A DNA stretch of 64,000 nucleotides from Mesorhizobium sp. WSM2240 (GCF_040438645.1 NZ_CP159253.1:2542001-2606000); one strand, 5' to 3'. Counted from the first letter of the stretch, positions 8,642-16,802 are shown. Numbers and translations are program-made. Notes: a model not told the origin generated them from the letters alone.

Positions 8642-8759
8642 CCAAAACGACAACACCCGCCGGGGGAGGAGGTCCGGCGGGTGTCGTTTTGGTGGCCAGC
8701 AATCGGGAGGAGGTGAATGCCGGCCGTATTCGCCAGTTCCTGGGAGGAGGTAGGTCCTG
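8642..8759 (-). ncRNA. Cuckoo-type small RNA module, distal copy (three hairpins)
   Basis: Read on the minus strand, three stem-loops each carry ACCTCCTCCC in or next to the loop. Plus-strand loop positions are 8742-8751, 8705-8714 and 8664-8673. Stems are 8734-8741/8752-8759 (two mismatches), 8694-8701/8718-8725 (one G-U pair only on the minus strand) and 8642-8663/8674-8692 (19 bp with a 3-nt bulge). The last ends in a TTTT tract on either strand, so it could also terminate transcription from both directions. The loop copies the 16S rRNA anti-Shine-Dalgarno sequence, as in the alphaproteobacterial cuckoo/CcsR family. Confidence 0.75.
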
Positions 8760-8804
8760 ACGAAATTCTTGTCGCTTGTTAAGGGAAGCTGGGCCCTTCT
8801 GGGA

Positions 8805-8918
8805 GACAACACCCGCCGGGGGAGGAGGTCCGGCGGGTGTCGTTTTGTGCCGGCCAGCGATCGGGAGGAGGTGAACGCTGACCGTATCCGTCAGGGTCGG
8901 GGAGGAGGTCGACCCTGG
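8805..8918 (-). ncRNA. Cuckoo-type small RNA module, DUF1127-proximal copy (three hairpins)
   Basis: This begins 10 bp after the stop of the DUF1127 gene at 8928. It has the same three-hairpin order as the distal copy, offset by 156-158 bp. Plus-strand loops GGGAGGAGGT lie at 8900-8909, 8863-8872 and 8820-8829. Stems are 8892-8899/8910-8917 (8 perfect pairs), 8852-8859/8876-8883 (one position pairs only as G-U on the minus strand) and 8809-8819/8830-8840 (11 perfect pairs). The RNA is probably cut from the DUF1127 mRNA. Confidence 0.78.
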
Positions 8919-8927
8919 CGAAATTCG

Positions 8928-9068
8928 TTAGACCGACTTCCTCGCGACGCGATAGATGTCGCCGCGGCTGATGCCGAGGTCGGTAAGTTCACGGTTCGAC
9001 AGGCGGCTCAGCTCGGAAACGGTTTCCCGGTAGCGGCGCCAGTTGCGGTAATTGCGGATCAGGTTCAT
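8928..9068 (-). CDS. DUF1127 small basic protein, second copy
   Basis: This 46-residue protein begins MNLIRNYRNWRRYRETVSEL and ends DIYRVARKSV. It has the DUF1127 pattern of arginine-rich helix, SRLSNRELTDLGISR turn and short basic tail. It is nearly a duplicate of the gene at 9118-9258; the first 29 residues are identical. Alphaproteobacterial DUF1127 proteins are small, often stress-induced, and at least one (CcaF1 of Rhodobacter) is an RNA-binding factor acting on the cuckoo RNAs co-transcribed with it. Here the cuckoo-type hairpins begin 10 bp downstream. GAGA lies about 9 bases upstream of the start as a weak ribosome site. Confidence 0.85.
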   Translation of the reverse strand: MNLIRNYRNWRRYRETVSELSRLSNRELTDLGISRGDIYRVARKSV

Positions 9069-9117
9069 TTCAGTTCTCTTTTTCTTGCTTGCGGACGGGG
9101 CCGCAATGGCCCGGACG

Positions 9118-9258
9118 TCAGACCGACTTGCGCGCGACGAAAGGAATGTCGCTGCGGCCGATGCCGAGGTCTGAAAGTTCGCGGTTCGACAGGCGGCTCA
9201 GCTCGGAAACGGTTTCCCGGTAGCGGCGCCAGTTGCGATAGTTGCGGATCAGGTTCAT
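9118..9258 (-). CDS. DUF1127 small basic protein, first copy
   Basis: The 46-residue product MNLIRNYRNWRRYRETVSEL...SRLSNRELSDLGIGRSDIPFVARKSV is a canonical DUF1127 domain occupying the whole protein. The ATG at 9258 is preferred over longer upstream extensions because its twin at 9068 starts at exactly the same point. The two genes are 49 bp apart, on the same strand, and differ mainly in the last third (GRSDIPFV against SRGDIYRV), so they arose by tandem duplication. The upstream region holds a probable promoter with a direct repeat at 9363-9385. A role as RNA-binding regulator is inferred from CcaF1 and the linked small RNAs. Confidence 0.87.
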   Translation of the reverse strand: MNLIRNYRNWRRYRETVSELSRLSNRELSDLGIGRSDIPFVARKSV

Positions 9259-9336
9259 GGTATTTCTCGTTTTCGTCTTTGGTTCGTTTTTCTTCTGTCT
9301 CTTGGTACGAAGCCTAAATAGGCCCGCCGGATTCGG

Positions 9337-9385
9337 ATTAAAAGTGCTGTTGGTGCATGGCAGCAATGCAAATTGTGCAATGCAA
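9337..9385 (-). promoter_or_regulatory. Predicted promoter and direct-repeat operator of the DUF1127/sRNA locus
   Basis: On the minus strand TTGCTG (9366-9361) and TTTAAT (9342-9337) are spaced by 18 bp and resemble a sigma-70 -35/-10 pair, placing the transcript start near 9330. TTGCATTGC occurs twice exactly (9385-9377 and 9371-9363), 14 bp apart, with the second copy overlapping the -35. This is a geometry used by LysR-type activators. The regulator's identity is a guess. Confidence 0.45.
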
Positions 9386-9496
9386 CATCAATCGGTTTTA
9401 GGGGTTGGAGCGAAAATTCGGCGAGTCGCAAAAATGCCGCTGCGTCAGCATCTTAGGCTAAAGGCGTAAAGTTGACGCTTGGGTAAGGGGAAACAG

Positions 9497-10609
9497 ATGG
9501 CGGGTTACGGGTCGCGTGTGCGGCGGGACATCCTTCGCTGGACGGAATTGGGCCTCATCGACAAGGCGGCAGCGGACGCGCTGCGCCGCGACGTGGACGC
9601 CAATGAGCGCAAGTCGCTGAGCTTCGGGTCCGTCCTCGCGATCATGGCGGCGCTGCTGTTCGGCGCGGCCATTCTCCTGGTCATCGCTGCCAATTGGGAG
9701 GCATTTCCGCGCCTGCTGCGCGTAGGCGCGCTGTTTGCCGTCATCTTCGCGGCCTATGTCGGCGGCGCGCTTTTCAAATTGCGCGGGAACAGCGCGATAG
9801 CCGAAGGCGTCTGGCTGGTCGGCGCGGCGGCGTTCGGCGGGTCGATCGCACTGATCGGACAAATGTATCATCTGTCCGGCGACGAGGCGGACGCGGTCCT
9901 GACCTGGTGCGCCGGCACCACGTTGGCCGCTGCCGCGCTGCGCTCCGGCCCGCTCACCGTCGCCGCCGTCGGCCTTGCCGCCTCCTGGCTGTTCCTGGAG
10001 GGCGTCGCATTGTGGAACGAGACCCGCGTACCCCTTTCCTTCATTCTGGTCGCGGCCGGCCTCTGGCTCCTGTCCTATTGGACGGCGAGCCGCGCGTCGC
10101 GAAACCTGCTGCTGCTCTCGCTGATCTTCTACGCCACGCTCTCAGCCGTGCATCACGACATGCTGGTCATCCCGGCCGTGCTGGCGCTCGTTTCGGCCGC
10201 GTTGTTTGCCGCTGCAGTCTACGCTCCCGACGCTGTCGAGAGAATTGCCCGCATGGACGGAAACATGCCCGCCCATGCGCTTATCGGCTTTCTGACGGGC
10301 ATGACCATCCTTCAGTTCGACCTTGTCGACGAGGGCGCGGCTCTGGTGACCGCCGCACTTGTGGGTTTCGCCGGCATCGCCGCCGCAGTCGTGCTAGGCG
10401 GCCGCGAAAGCCGCGGCTTGCGCTGGATCGCCTATCTCGGCTTCAGCTGCCAAATGGCGTTCGTCTATATCGTCACCGTCGGAACCATGCTCGGGACGGC
10501 CGGATTGTTCCTGGCGTCGGGCCTCGCGCTCGGGCTCGTTGCCCTCGTCATCATCAGGGTCGAGAGGCGGATGAACGATATGGCGCTGACACAGGGGGGA
10601 GCAGCCTGA
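9497..10609 (+). CDS. DUF2157 multi-pass membrane protein
   Basis: The 370-residue protein opens with a short cytoplasmic helix (RVRRDILRWTELGLIDKAAADALRRDV), the conserved DUF2157 head. About ten membrane helices follow, the first being FGSVLAIMAALLFGAAILLVIAANW. AAGGGG at 9485-9490 supports the ATG at 9497. It overlaps the next gene by ATGA, so the two are translated together. DUF2157 proteins commonly sit beside GDYXXLXY proteins, as here, but the pair has no established biochemical role. No catalytic residues are evident. Confidence 0.85.
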   Translation: MAGYGSRVRRDILRWTELGLIDKAAADALRRDVDANERKSLSFGSVLAIMAALLFGAAILLVIAANWEAFPRLLRVGALFAVIFAAYVGGALFKLRGNSAIAEGVWLVGAAAFGGSIALIGQMYHLSGDEADAVLTWCAGTTLAAAALRSGPLTVAAVGLAASWLFLEGVALWNETRVPLSFILVAAGLWLLSYWTASRASRNLLLLSLIFYATLSAVHHDMLVIPAVLALVSAALFAAAVYAPDAVERIARMDGNMPAHALIGFLTGMTILQFDLVDEGAALVTAALVGFAGIAAAVVLGGRESRGLRWIAYLGFSCQMAFVYIVTVGTMLGTAGLFLASGLALGLVALVIIRVERRMNDMALTQGGAA

Positions 10610-11190
10610 TGAAAAAGCACCGCCTGCTGATTTCCGCAGTTGTCCTGGCGCTCGTCCAGATCGGCTTCCTGTCCTTTATCATAGCCGGCCGCGCGGCCGT
10701 CCTGCGCGACGGGCAGGAGGTGCTTCTGAAAGTCGAGCCCGTCGATCCTCGCGACCTCTTGCGCGGTGATTATGTCCGGCTTGGCTACGAGATTTCGAAC
10801 GTTCCGGTGACAATGATCGGCAATGTGCCTTCCGGCGCGCAACGGACCGAGGCGGGGCCGGTCTTCGTGCGCGTGAAGAAGGATGGTGACGGAATCTGGC
10901 ATATGGTCTCGGCCTCGCTCTACGAACGTTCGTCTACGTCGCCTGGAGACGGCGAGATCGACATTCGCGGCATGGTCGATAGCGGCCGTAGCCTCGGCCA
11001 GATCGATACGCTCAATGTCGAATACGGGATCGAACGTTTTTATCTCCCGGAAGGCGAGGGGCTGGCGATCGAGCGCGACATGCGCGTGCGCAGTTTCAAC
11101 ATCGTGGCCGCCGTCGCCGAGGACGGTTCGGCGCAGATCAAGGCGCTGATGGACGGCGACACCATGCTTTTCCGCGAGCCTCTCTACTAA
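10609..11190 (+). CDS. GDYXXLXY domain membrane-anchored protein
   Basis: The 193-residue product has an N-terminal membrane anchor (LLISAVVLALVQIGFLSFIIAGRAA). A periplasmic domain follows that contains the diagnostic RDLLRGDYVRLGYEIS (GDYxxLxY) at about residues 47-62. It then shows FVRVKKDGDGIWHMVSASL and YGIERFYLPEGEGLAIE, also typical of the family. Its ATG overlaps the DUF2157 stop (ATGA), which indicates coupled translation and a probable complex. The domain family is of unknown function. The gene ends 34 bp before the convergent BA14K gene. Confidence 0.88.
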   Translation: MKKHRLLISAVVLALVQIGFLSFIIAGRAAVLRDGQEVLLKVEPVDPRDLLRGDYVRLGYEISNVPVTMIGNVPSGAQRTEAGPVFVRVKKDGDGIWHMVSASLYERSSTSPGDGEIDIRGMVDSGRSLGQIDTLNVEYGIERFYLPEGEGLAIERDMRVRSFNIVAAVAEDGSAQIKALMDGDTMLFREPLY

Positions 11191-11224
11191 TCGGCGGCGC
11201 TCCCGACGAAGGCGACATCAGGTT

Positions 11225-11650
11225 TCAGTCCAGGCGGACGTAAGGCGAGATGCACCGCCTGCGCGCGCCGTAGTAGGGCTGAAACGTGTCGTTGCGGCGG
11301 TTATAGGAGCGGTAGCGATCCGCGCACCAGGTGCGGTGAGCCTGGATAATCCCTTGGCGGGTAGCGAGCCGGCCTCGTCCAAGCGGTTGCTCGGCGGGAC
11401 GCATGGTCGGAACCCTCACGTCGTACTCGATGCGCGGCTGGCGGTATCTGTTGACCTCGTATCTGGGCTCCTGCCGCCCCATCTCCGGCTCCTGCCAATC
11501 GCAAGGCCGGTCGCGCCCGCAGCCGGTGATGCCGGGGCGGAAGACGTCGGGCAGCGGACGGTTCAGATCCTCGAAACCCTGGGCGTTAGCCGGCGTGAGC
11601 CAGACAAGGTACAGCGCTAGACAGGCGAAAATCGAAAGTCTTGGTCTCAT
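11225..11650 (-). CDS. BA14K-like secreted protein
   Basis: The 141-residue protein starts MRPRLSIFACLALYLVWLTPANAQG, a signal peptide ending at ANA-Q. It carries the C-terminal BA14K signature HRTWCADRYRSYNRRNDTFQPYYGARRRC. BA14K of Brucella is an immunoreactive protein with lectin-like behaviour; homologues are frequent in Rhizobiales envelopes. The middle is rich in arginine and proline and contains two further cysteines (ITGCGRDRPC). The start at 11650 is set by the signal peptide; the open frame upstream would run into the tRNA-Leu gene. It is convergent with the GDYXXLXY gene. Confidence 0.8.
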   Translation of the reverse strand: MRPRLSIFACLALYLVWLTPANAQGFEDLNRPLPDVFRPGITGCGRDRPCDWQEPEMGRQEPRYEVNRYRQPRIEYDVRVPTMRPAEQPLGRGRLATRQGIIQAHRTWCADRYRSYNRRNDTFQPYYGARRRCISPYVRLD

Positions 11651-11752
11651 CCGCTCTCGGCGCCTCCCGCCGCGACCGACCAGGTACGGAATGCGGGGCA
11701 TTTGGGTTTCGGGCGAGCGGCAGGTCGGCCGCTCGTTGTCGGCCAAGAAGGC

Positions 11753-11837
11753 TGGTGCGGATGAAGGGACTCGAACCCCCACGCCTTTCGGCACTGGAAC
11801 CTAAATCCAGGGCGTCTACCAGTTCCGCCACATCCGC
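11753..11837 (-). tRNA. tRNA-Leu(UAG)
   Basis: The minus strand reads as a complete class II tRNA of 85 nt including an encoded CCA. The acceptor GCGGATG pairs with CATCCGC. The anticodon arm CTGGA-TTTAGGT-TCCAG presents UAG, and GTTCGAGTC forms the T loop. The variable arm TGCCGAAAGGCGT is long enough for leucine. Confidence 0.95.
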
Positions 11838-12186
11838 ATGCCTGGCCCCATCTCATGTGGCCATTATTCTGTCAATGTCGAGGCCGAAATGACGTTTAAT
11901 GTAGGAAACGCGAAGAGAGTTGAAAAACAACGCCTCCTGTGACAAAAGGCGTGTCAAATGTGACGGGATATGACGGTCCGCTTCGGACGAATGTAGTAAG
12001 AAGCAGGAAAAACAAAGACTTACTCGCATTCTTGGAGCGTAATCAGAGCATTTCGTTCGCCGCTGGGAGCAACGGCGCTCAGATTCTCAACCCGCACCAA
12101 AAGCCACACCCGGCACGAGACTTCCGGCAGGCTGAACGGCATGGCGTCGTTGGCGCTGCGGCATTCGTGAAAACAAAGGTTTGATG
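11838..12186 (+). other. Non-coding stretch upstream of tig
   Basis: This 349-bp stretch between tRNA-Leu and trigger factor contains no credible gene. It presumably holds the promoters of both. Small hairpins are visible, such as GTCCGCTTCGGAC and GCCGCTGGGAGCAACGGC. AAAGG at 12175-12179 serves tig. The AT content is clearly higher than in the genes around it. No specific promoter can be assigned with confidence. Confidence 0.4.
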
Positions 12187-13662
12187 ATGCAGGTTACCGA
12201 AACACTGAACTCCGGTCTGAAACGCGAAATCAAGGTCACCGTGCCTGCCGGAGACATGGAAGCCAAGCTGGTTGCGCGGCTTTCCGAAGCCAAAAACAAG
12301 GTCCGCATCAACGGCTTCCGCCCCGGCAAGGTGCCTCTGCAGCACCTGCGCAAGGTCTACGGCAAGTCCTTCATGGCCGAGGTGGTGAACGAGATCCTCT
12401 CCAATTCCACCCGCACCATCATCGCGGAGCGTGGCGAAAAGGCTGCCATGCAGCCCGAGGTCACCATGACCGAGGACGAGAAGGAAGCGGAAAAAATCCT
12501 GGCAGGCGGCGCCGATTTCGAGTTCCAGCTCGCCTATGAAGTCATTCCGCCTATCGAGATCCAGGATTTCTCAAAAATCTCGGTCACACGCCCGGTGGTG
12601 GACGTTGCGGAAGCGGAAGTGGACGAGCAGGTCAACCGCATCGCCGAATCCGCCCGCTCCTACGAGCCGAAGAAGGACAAGGCGGAAGATGGCGACCGCG
12701 TCACCATCGACTATGTCGGCAAGATCGGCGGCGAGGCTTTTGCCGGCGGCTCCGGCACCGACCAGCCGCTGGTGCTCGGCTCCAAGGAGTTCATTCCGGG
12801 CTTCGAAGACCAGCTGATCGGCGCCAAGGCCGGCGACGAGAAGCTCGTCACCGTGACCTTCCCGGAAAATTACAACGCCGCCAATCTGGCCGGCAAGGAA
12901 GCGACCTTCGACGTCACCGTCAAGGAAGTGTCGAAGCCGGGCAAGCTCGAAGTCACCGACGAGACCGCCAAGAATCTTGGGCTGGAATCGCTTGAGCGCC
13001 TGCGCGAGATCGTGCGCGGCCAGATCGAGAGCCAGTTCGGCCAGATGACGCGCCAGAAGGTCAAGCGCCAGCTGCTCGACCAGCTCGACGCTTCCTATTC
13101 CTTCGAGGCCCCGTCCAAGCTGGTCGAAGCCGAGTTCACCAACATCTGGAACCAGGTGAACCGCGATCTCGAGGCTGCCGGCCGCACTTTTGCCGACGAA
13201 GAGACTACGGAAGAGGAAGCGCGCGCCGAGTACCAGCGCCTGGCCGAGCGCCGCGTGCGCCTCGGCCTGCTGCTTGCCGAGATTGGCGAGAAGGCTGGCG
13301 TGCAGGTTTCGGATGAGGAGTTGCAGCGCGCTCTGTTCGAGTTCGTGCGCCGTTACCCCGCCGACCAGCAGCAGGAAGTCTTCGACTTCTACCGCAACAA
13401 TCAGAACGCGCTGACGACGCTGCGCGCGCCGCTCTTCGAGGAGAAGGTCGTCGATCATCTGATGACGCAGATCTCCGTCACCGACAAGAAGGTGAGCAAG
13501 GAAGAGCTGATGGCCGACGATGAGCAGGCGGAAGGCGCCGCCAAACCGGCCAAGGCCGCGAAGAAGGCGGCCAAGAAGGCTGACGACGCCTCGGCCGAAG
13601 AGCCGAAGAAGAAGGCTGCCCCGAAGAAGAAGGCTGCAGCCAAGGACGCCGACGCCGAATAG
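12187..13662 (+). CDS. tig: Trigger factor chaperone
   Basis: Trigger factor binds ribosomal protein L23 at the exit tunnel and shelters nascent chains. The 491-residue product starts [17 protein letters not shown] and contains the ribosome-docking signature NGFRPGKVP (about residues 43-51). An FKBP-like domain follows ([16 protein letters not shown] through [20 protein letters not shown]), then the helical C-terminal arms. The tail is unusually lysine/alanine-rich ([16 protein letters not shown]), a low-complexity extension seen in some rhizobial homologues. Two adjacent ATGs occur; the second (12187) matches the family N-terminus and has AAAGG seven bases upstream. A terminator follows at 13691. 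Confidence 0.97.
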   Translation: MQVTETLNSGLKREIKVTVPAGDMEAKLVARLSEAKNKVRINGFRPGKVPLQHLRKVYGKSFMAEVVNEILSNSTRTIIAERGEKAAMQPEVTMTEDEKEAEKILAGGADFEFQLAYEVIPPIEIQDFSKISVTRPVVDVAEAEVDEQVNRIAESARSYEPKKDKAEDGDRVTIDYVGKIGGEAFAGGSGTDQPLVLGSKEFIPGFEDQLIGAKAGDEKLVTVTFPENYNAANLAGKEATFDVTVKEVSKPGKLEVTDETAKNLGLESLERLREIVRGQIESQFGQMTRQKVKRQLLDQLDASYSFEAPSKLVEAEFTNIWNQVNRDLEAAGRTFADEETTEEEARAEYQRLAERRVRLGLLLAEIGEKAGVQVSDEELQRALFEFVRRYPADQQQEVFDFYRNNQNALTTLRAPLFEEKVVDHLMTQISVTDKKVSKEELMADDEQAEGAAKPAKAAKKAAKKADDASAEEPKKKAAPKKKAAAKDADAE

Positions 13663-13690
13663 TGCGACACCACAAGGTGGACGATGCAGA

Positions 13691-13714
13691 GGCCGCTGGA
13701 AACAGCGGCCTTTT
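13691..13714 (+). terminator. Rho-independent terminator of tig
   Basis: GGCCGCTG and CAGCGGCC form an 8-bp perfect stem closed by a GAAA tetraloop and followed by TTTT. It lies 28 bp after the tig stop codon. Confidence 0.85.
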
Positions 13715-13788
13715 GCTTTGCCTGCCTCGGTGACAAATGGCGGCGCGCCATGCAATATCCCGCGCACGCATGCGGCCCGGGACAGCAC

Positions 13789-14325
13789 ATGACGACACGC
13801 GCCTTCGCAATCCTCTCACATGCCGCGCTTGCGGCCGCGATCTGCCTTTTCAGCGCGGCCCAGGCAAGCGGGCAGGGACGCCACACATGGCGCCTGGGCA
13901 ACGGGCCTGACGGGCAGGTCACGGCTTCGATCTTCTCCCTCAACACGCTGAGCGTCGGTTCGTCGCGCGTCATCGATTATCACCCAGTCCTGACCATTGC
14001 CTGTCACCGGGGCGGAGCGCCGCGCTGGAGCCAGTCGCTCCAGCTCAAGGATCCGGTCTCAGCGAGCGGTGCGATCAATGTATCGGTGCGACTCGACAAT
14101 GGTCCCGCGCAGGCCGAACAGTGGACACCCGGCTTCCAGGGCCGCAGCTTCTCCAAGGAGGGAAGTGCCGGCATTGCCCGCCTTCTCCAGGCAAAGCGGC
14201 TGCGGCTATCCTGGCGGTTCGGCTTCCTGGCCGGGCGCGGTGAGGCGGTTTTCAATCTTTCGGGTGTCAAAGAGGCGGTTGCCGGCCTTGCCGGCGCGTG
14301 CGGCGTCGAGATGCCGCTGTCCTGA
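13789..14325 (+). CDS. Secreted protein resembling the VasI/TagO family
   Basis: The 178-residue product has a signal peptide (MTTRAFAILSHAALAAAICLFSAAQASGQ) and a beta-rich mature domain. The pattern HPVLTIACHRGGAPRWSQSLQL, then VSVRLDNGPAQAEQWTP and the closing AVFNLSGVKEAVAGLAGACG recalls the VasI/TagO family of small periplasmic proteins. That family has a Cys pair, a R-x-D central strand and a final helix. No type VI secretion gene lies nearby, so the label describes similarity only. The ATG at 13789 is chosen for the signal peptide. It stands alone after the tig terminator. Confidence 0.6.
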   Translation: MTTRAFAILSHAALAAAICLFSAAQASGQGRHTWRLGNGPDGQVTASIFSLNTLSVGSSRVIDYHPVLTIACHRGGAPRWSQSLQLKDPVSASGAINVSVRLDNGPAQAEQWTPGFQGRSFSKEGSAGIARLLQAKRLRLSWRFGFLAGRGEAVFNLSGVKEAVAGLAGACGVEMPLS

Positions 14326-14433
14326 CACTCGCACTGCAATCGACTTAAGCGCTTATTCCCGGTTGCAATTTGAGGCTGCGATGGTTGACGCGAAGACACG
14401 CTGCCTTAGCTGACGCTTCGGAGGTGCGGTCCC

Positions 14434-14952
14434 ATGGTTCGGTTCGTGGAAATCGTTGCAGTCGTTCTGGTCGCCATCACGATGGCGCTCACGCTCGCGC
14501 ACGCGCTCGAATTGCCTGGAAAGCTGCGGCTCGACAGGGAACAGTATTTCGCGGTCCAGACGATCTATTATCCCGGGTTCACCATCGGCGGCGGAGCCGA
14601 GATACTCGGCATTCTCGTGCTTGCCTTGCTCTTGTACCTGACGCCGTTCGGCGGTGCGCGCTTCCTGTGGACGCTTTCGGCGCTCGCGCTGCTTGTGGCG
14701 GTGCACGGCATCTACTGGGTCTTCACCCATCCGGTGAACAATTTCTGGGTGAGGGATGTCGAACTCTCGGGTTTGGGTTCGACCTTCTTTTCGGCTTTCG
14801 CGCCGAAGACCGAACCCGGTGACTGGAAGAGCCTGCGCGACGTCTGGGAATATTCCCATGTCGCGCGCGCGGCGCTCGCAATGCTCAGTCTGATCGCGAT
14901 CACCATCGCGGTCACATCCGCGCATGCGCCGGGCGAGCCGGGGAGTGGCTAG
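14434..14952 (+). CDS. Four-helix membrane protein of unknown function
   Basis: The 172-residue protein has four hydrophobic segments: residues 5-25, about 52-71, about 76-94 ([20 protein letters not shown]) and near the C-terminus ([17 protein letters not shown]). The motif FTHPVNNFW between helices three and four, near residue 98, resembles DUF1772 (anthrone-oxygenase-like) membrane proteins, where a conserved HP-N motif occupies a similar place. I am not sure of that assignment. It overlaps the convergent radC by 4 bp, so the two messages are antisense at their ends. Confidence 0.7.
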   Translation: MVRFVEIVAVVLVAITMALTLAHALELPGKLRLDREQYFAVQTIYYPGFTIGGGAEILGILVLALLLYLTPFGGARFLWTLSALALLVAVHGIYWVFTHPVNNFWVRDVELSGLGSTFFSAFAPKTEPGDWKSLRDVWEYSHVARAALAMLSLIAITIAVTSAHAPGEPGSG

Positions 14953-15704
14953 ATCAGCAGCAGGCCCTTCATGCTGGCGTGGCCCTTCTTGCCTATGATG
15001 ATATGATCATGCACGGCGATGCCGAGCGGCCTCGCCGTCTCGATGATTGTTTTCGTCATGTCGATATCGGCGCGGGAAGGCGTCGGATCGCCGGACGGGT
15101 GGTTGTGCACCAGAATAAGCGCGGTGGCCGACAGTTCGAGCGCGCGCCGCACCACTTCGCGGGGATAGACCGGGGTGTGGTCGACGGTGCCGGTCTGCTG
15201 CAGTTCGTCGGCGATCAGCGCATTCTTCTTGTCGAGGAACAGGATGCGGAACTGCTCGCGCTCCTCGAAAGCCATCGCTGCGCGGCAATAGTCGATCACC
15301 TGGTTCCAGGATGACAGCACCTCGCGGCCGGCGATCTCGCTGCGCGCCATGCGGAGTGCCGCGGCCGCGACTATCTTCAGATCGAGCGCCGCGCTCTCGC
15401 CGATATCGTCCACCTCGCGCAGCAACCGTTCCGGCGCGCCGAGCACTTCGGCCAGCGAGCCGAAGCGTTTCAGCAGCATTTTTGCGCGTTCCTTGGTGTC
15501 GGCGCGCGGAATGGAACGGAATAGCAGCAGCTCGAGGATTTCATAGTCGGAGAGCGCCGCCGCGCCTGCGGTGCGAAACCGTTCGCGAAGACGCTGGCGA
15601 TGGCCCAGATGGTGAGGCTTTTCCTGCGCCGCCGCCTTGCGCAAGGGCGCGGACGCCTGCTCGGCCAGGAAGAAGCCGCGTTCGTCTTCGTGATCTGTCC
15701 CCAT
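14949..15704 (-). CDS. radC: RadC family JAMM-domain protein
   Basis: The 251-residue product shows the RadC architecture. An N-terminal helix-hairpin-helix-like part ([29 protein letters not shown]) leads to a C-terminal JAMM metalloprotease-like domain. That domain has the zinc signature [19 protein letters not shown]. The DNA-repair role originally given to RadC is doubtful; JAMM activity is suggested by intact metal ligands. The start at 15704 (MGTDHED) precedes the first conserved part and removes an arginine-rich run that looks untranslated. A RIME-like repeat lies upstream. Confidence 0.9.
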   Translation of the reverse strand: MGTDHEDERGFFLAEQASAPLRKAAAQEKPHHLGHRQRLRERFRTAGAAALSDYEILELLLFRSIPRADTKERAKMLLKRFGSLAEVLGAPERLLREVDDIGESAALDLKIVAAAALRMARSEIAGREVLSSWNQVIDYCRAAMAFEEREQFRILFLDKKNALIADELQQTGTVDHTPVYPREVVRRALELSATALILVHNHPSGDPTPSRADIDMTKTIIETARPLGIAVHDHIIIGKKGHASMKGLLLI

Positions 15705-15744
15705 ATGCCCGCGCCCCGCACGCCAAAGCCGCCTCACGCGATAC

Positions 15745-15792
15745 TAGAGCATGATCCCGAAAAGTTGCAGAGTTTTCGAACCGGTTTCGTCG
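15745..15792. repeat. RIME-like rhizobial intergenic repeat (partial)
   Basis: AGAGCATGATCCCGAAAAG matches the well-known left half of rhizobial intergenic mosaic elements. CGAAAA (15758-15763) pairs with TTTTCG (15773-15778). The usual closing half GATCATGC is missing, so this is a degenerate copy. It sits between map and radC, both on the minus strand. Confidence 0.6.
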
Positions 15793-15802
15793 GAATAGAT
15801 GC

Positions 15803-16627
15803 TTAGGCCAGTCCGGGACGGTCGAGACCCTTGGGCGAGAGTGTGAAGATCTCGCAGCCGGTCTCCGTCACACCGATCGTGTGCTCATATTGCGCCGACA
15901 GCGAACGGTCGCGCGTCACAGCCGTCCAGCCATCGGACAGCACCTTCACATGGGGTCGGCCGAGATTGATCATCGGCTCGACCGTGAAGATCATGCCGGG
16001 CCGCATCTCTACACCCTCATTAGCGCTGCCATAGTGCAAAATGTTGGGTGCGTCGTGGAAAAGCTGGCCGACGCCGTGGCCGCAAAAATCGCGCACCACG
16101 GAACAGCGCTCGCTCTCGGCATAGCTCTGGATGGCCGCGCCGATCGCTCCGGTGCGGGCGCCGGGGCGGATCGCGGCGATGCCGCGCATCAGGCACTCAT
16201 GCGTCACTTCCAGCAGGCGCTCGGCGGCGCGCTTGATCGTGCCTACCGGATACATGCGGCTCGAATCGCCGTGCCAGCCATCGAGAATGTAGGTCACGTC
16301 GATATTGACGATATCGCCGTCCTTAAGCGGCTTGGCGTCCGGAATGCCGTGGCAGACGACATGATTGATCGAGGTGCAGGAGGATTTGGTGTAGCCGCGA
16401 TAGTTCAGCGTAGCCGGCAGCGCGCCCTGATCCATGCCGAACTCGAAAACAAACCGGTCGATTGCTTCGGTGGTCACGCCGGGCGCGACAATGTCGGCGA
16501 GTTCGTCCAGGCAGCGAGCCGTCAGGTCGCAGGCCTTACGCATGCCGGCGAACGCTTCTTCGCCGTAGAGCCGGATCTGGCCGGTGTTTCGGGTGGGCGC
16601 CGTTGCGGCGTCGAGATAGGTGACCAT
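15803..16627 (-). CDS. map: Methionine aminopeptidase, type I
   Basis: This enzyme removes the initiator methionine from new proteins. The 274-residue product shows the type I pattern: RGYTKSSCTSINHVVCHGIPDAKPLKDGDIVNIDVTY with metal ligands in NIDVTYI and GDSSRMYPVG. It continues with the histidine motif FCGHGVGQLFHDAPNI and the C-terminal FTVEPMINLG ending in the metal glutamate near QYEHTIGVTE. The start at 16627 (MVTYLDAATAP) fits the family; an additional upstream 47 codons lack similarity. It precedes radC in the same direction. Confidence 0.95.
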   Translation of the reverse strand: MVTYLDAATAPTRNTGQIRLYGEEAFAGMRKACDLTARCLDELADIVAPGVTTEAIDRFVFEFGMDQGALPATLNYRGYTKSSCTSINHVVCHGIPDAKPLKDGDIVNIDVTYILDGWHGDSSRMYPVGTIKRAAERLLEVTHECLMRGIAAIRPGARTGAIGAAIQSYAESERCSVVRDFCGHGVGQLFHDAPNILHYGSANEGVEMRPGMIFTVEPMINLGRPHVKVLSDGWTAVTRDRSLSAQYEHTIGVTETGCEIFTLSPKGLDRPGLA

Positions 16628-16802
16628 GAGTTGCAGTCCGGAATTGGCGGGCAGGCATCGGGTGTTTGCGCCAGCGCCCTTGATTTGGCACCGGACGGCC
16701 CAAGCATCAAGTCCAAACCGGGCCGATTTGCGACTTGTGACACAGGCTGACCCCGAATCGGTAGCCATCCCGGCGAGGATCGCAGCGCCGCCGGCCGCTG
16801 CG

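Noticed and set aside
8664..8909. Strong Shine-Dalgarno sites on the plus strand (GGAGGAGGTGAA)
   Set aside because: No open frame of useful length follows any of the six, and the pairing evidence favours minus-strand RNA.
8642..8918. CRISPR-like repeats
   Set aside because: The GGGAGGAGGT units are only 10 bp long, unevenly spaced at 37-78 bp, and lie in loops of inverted repeats; no cas gene is nearby.
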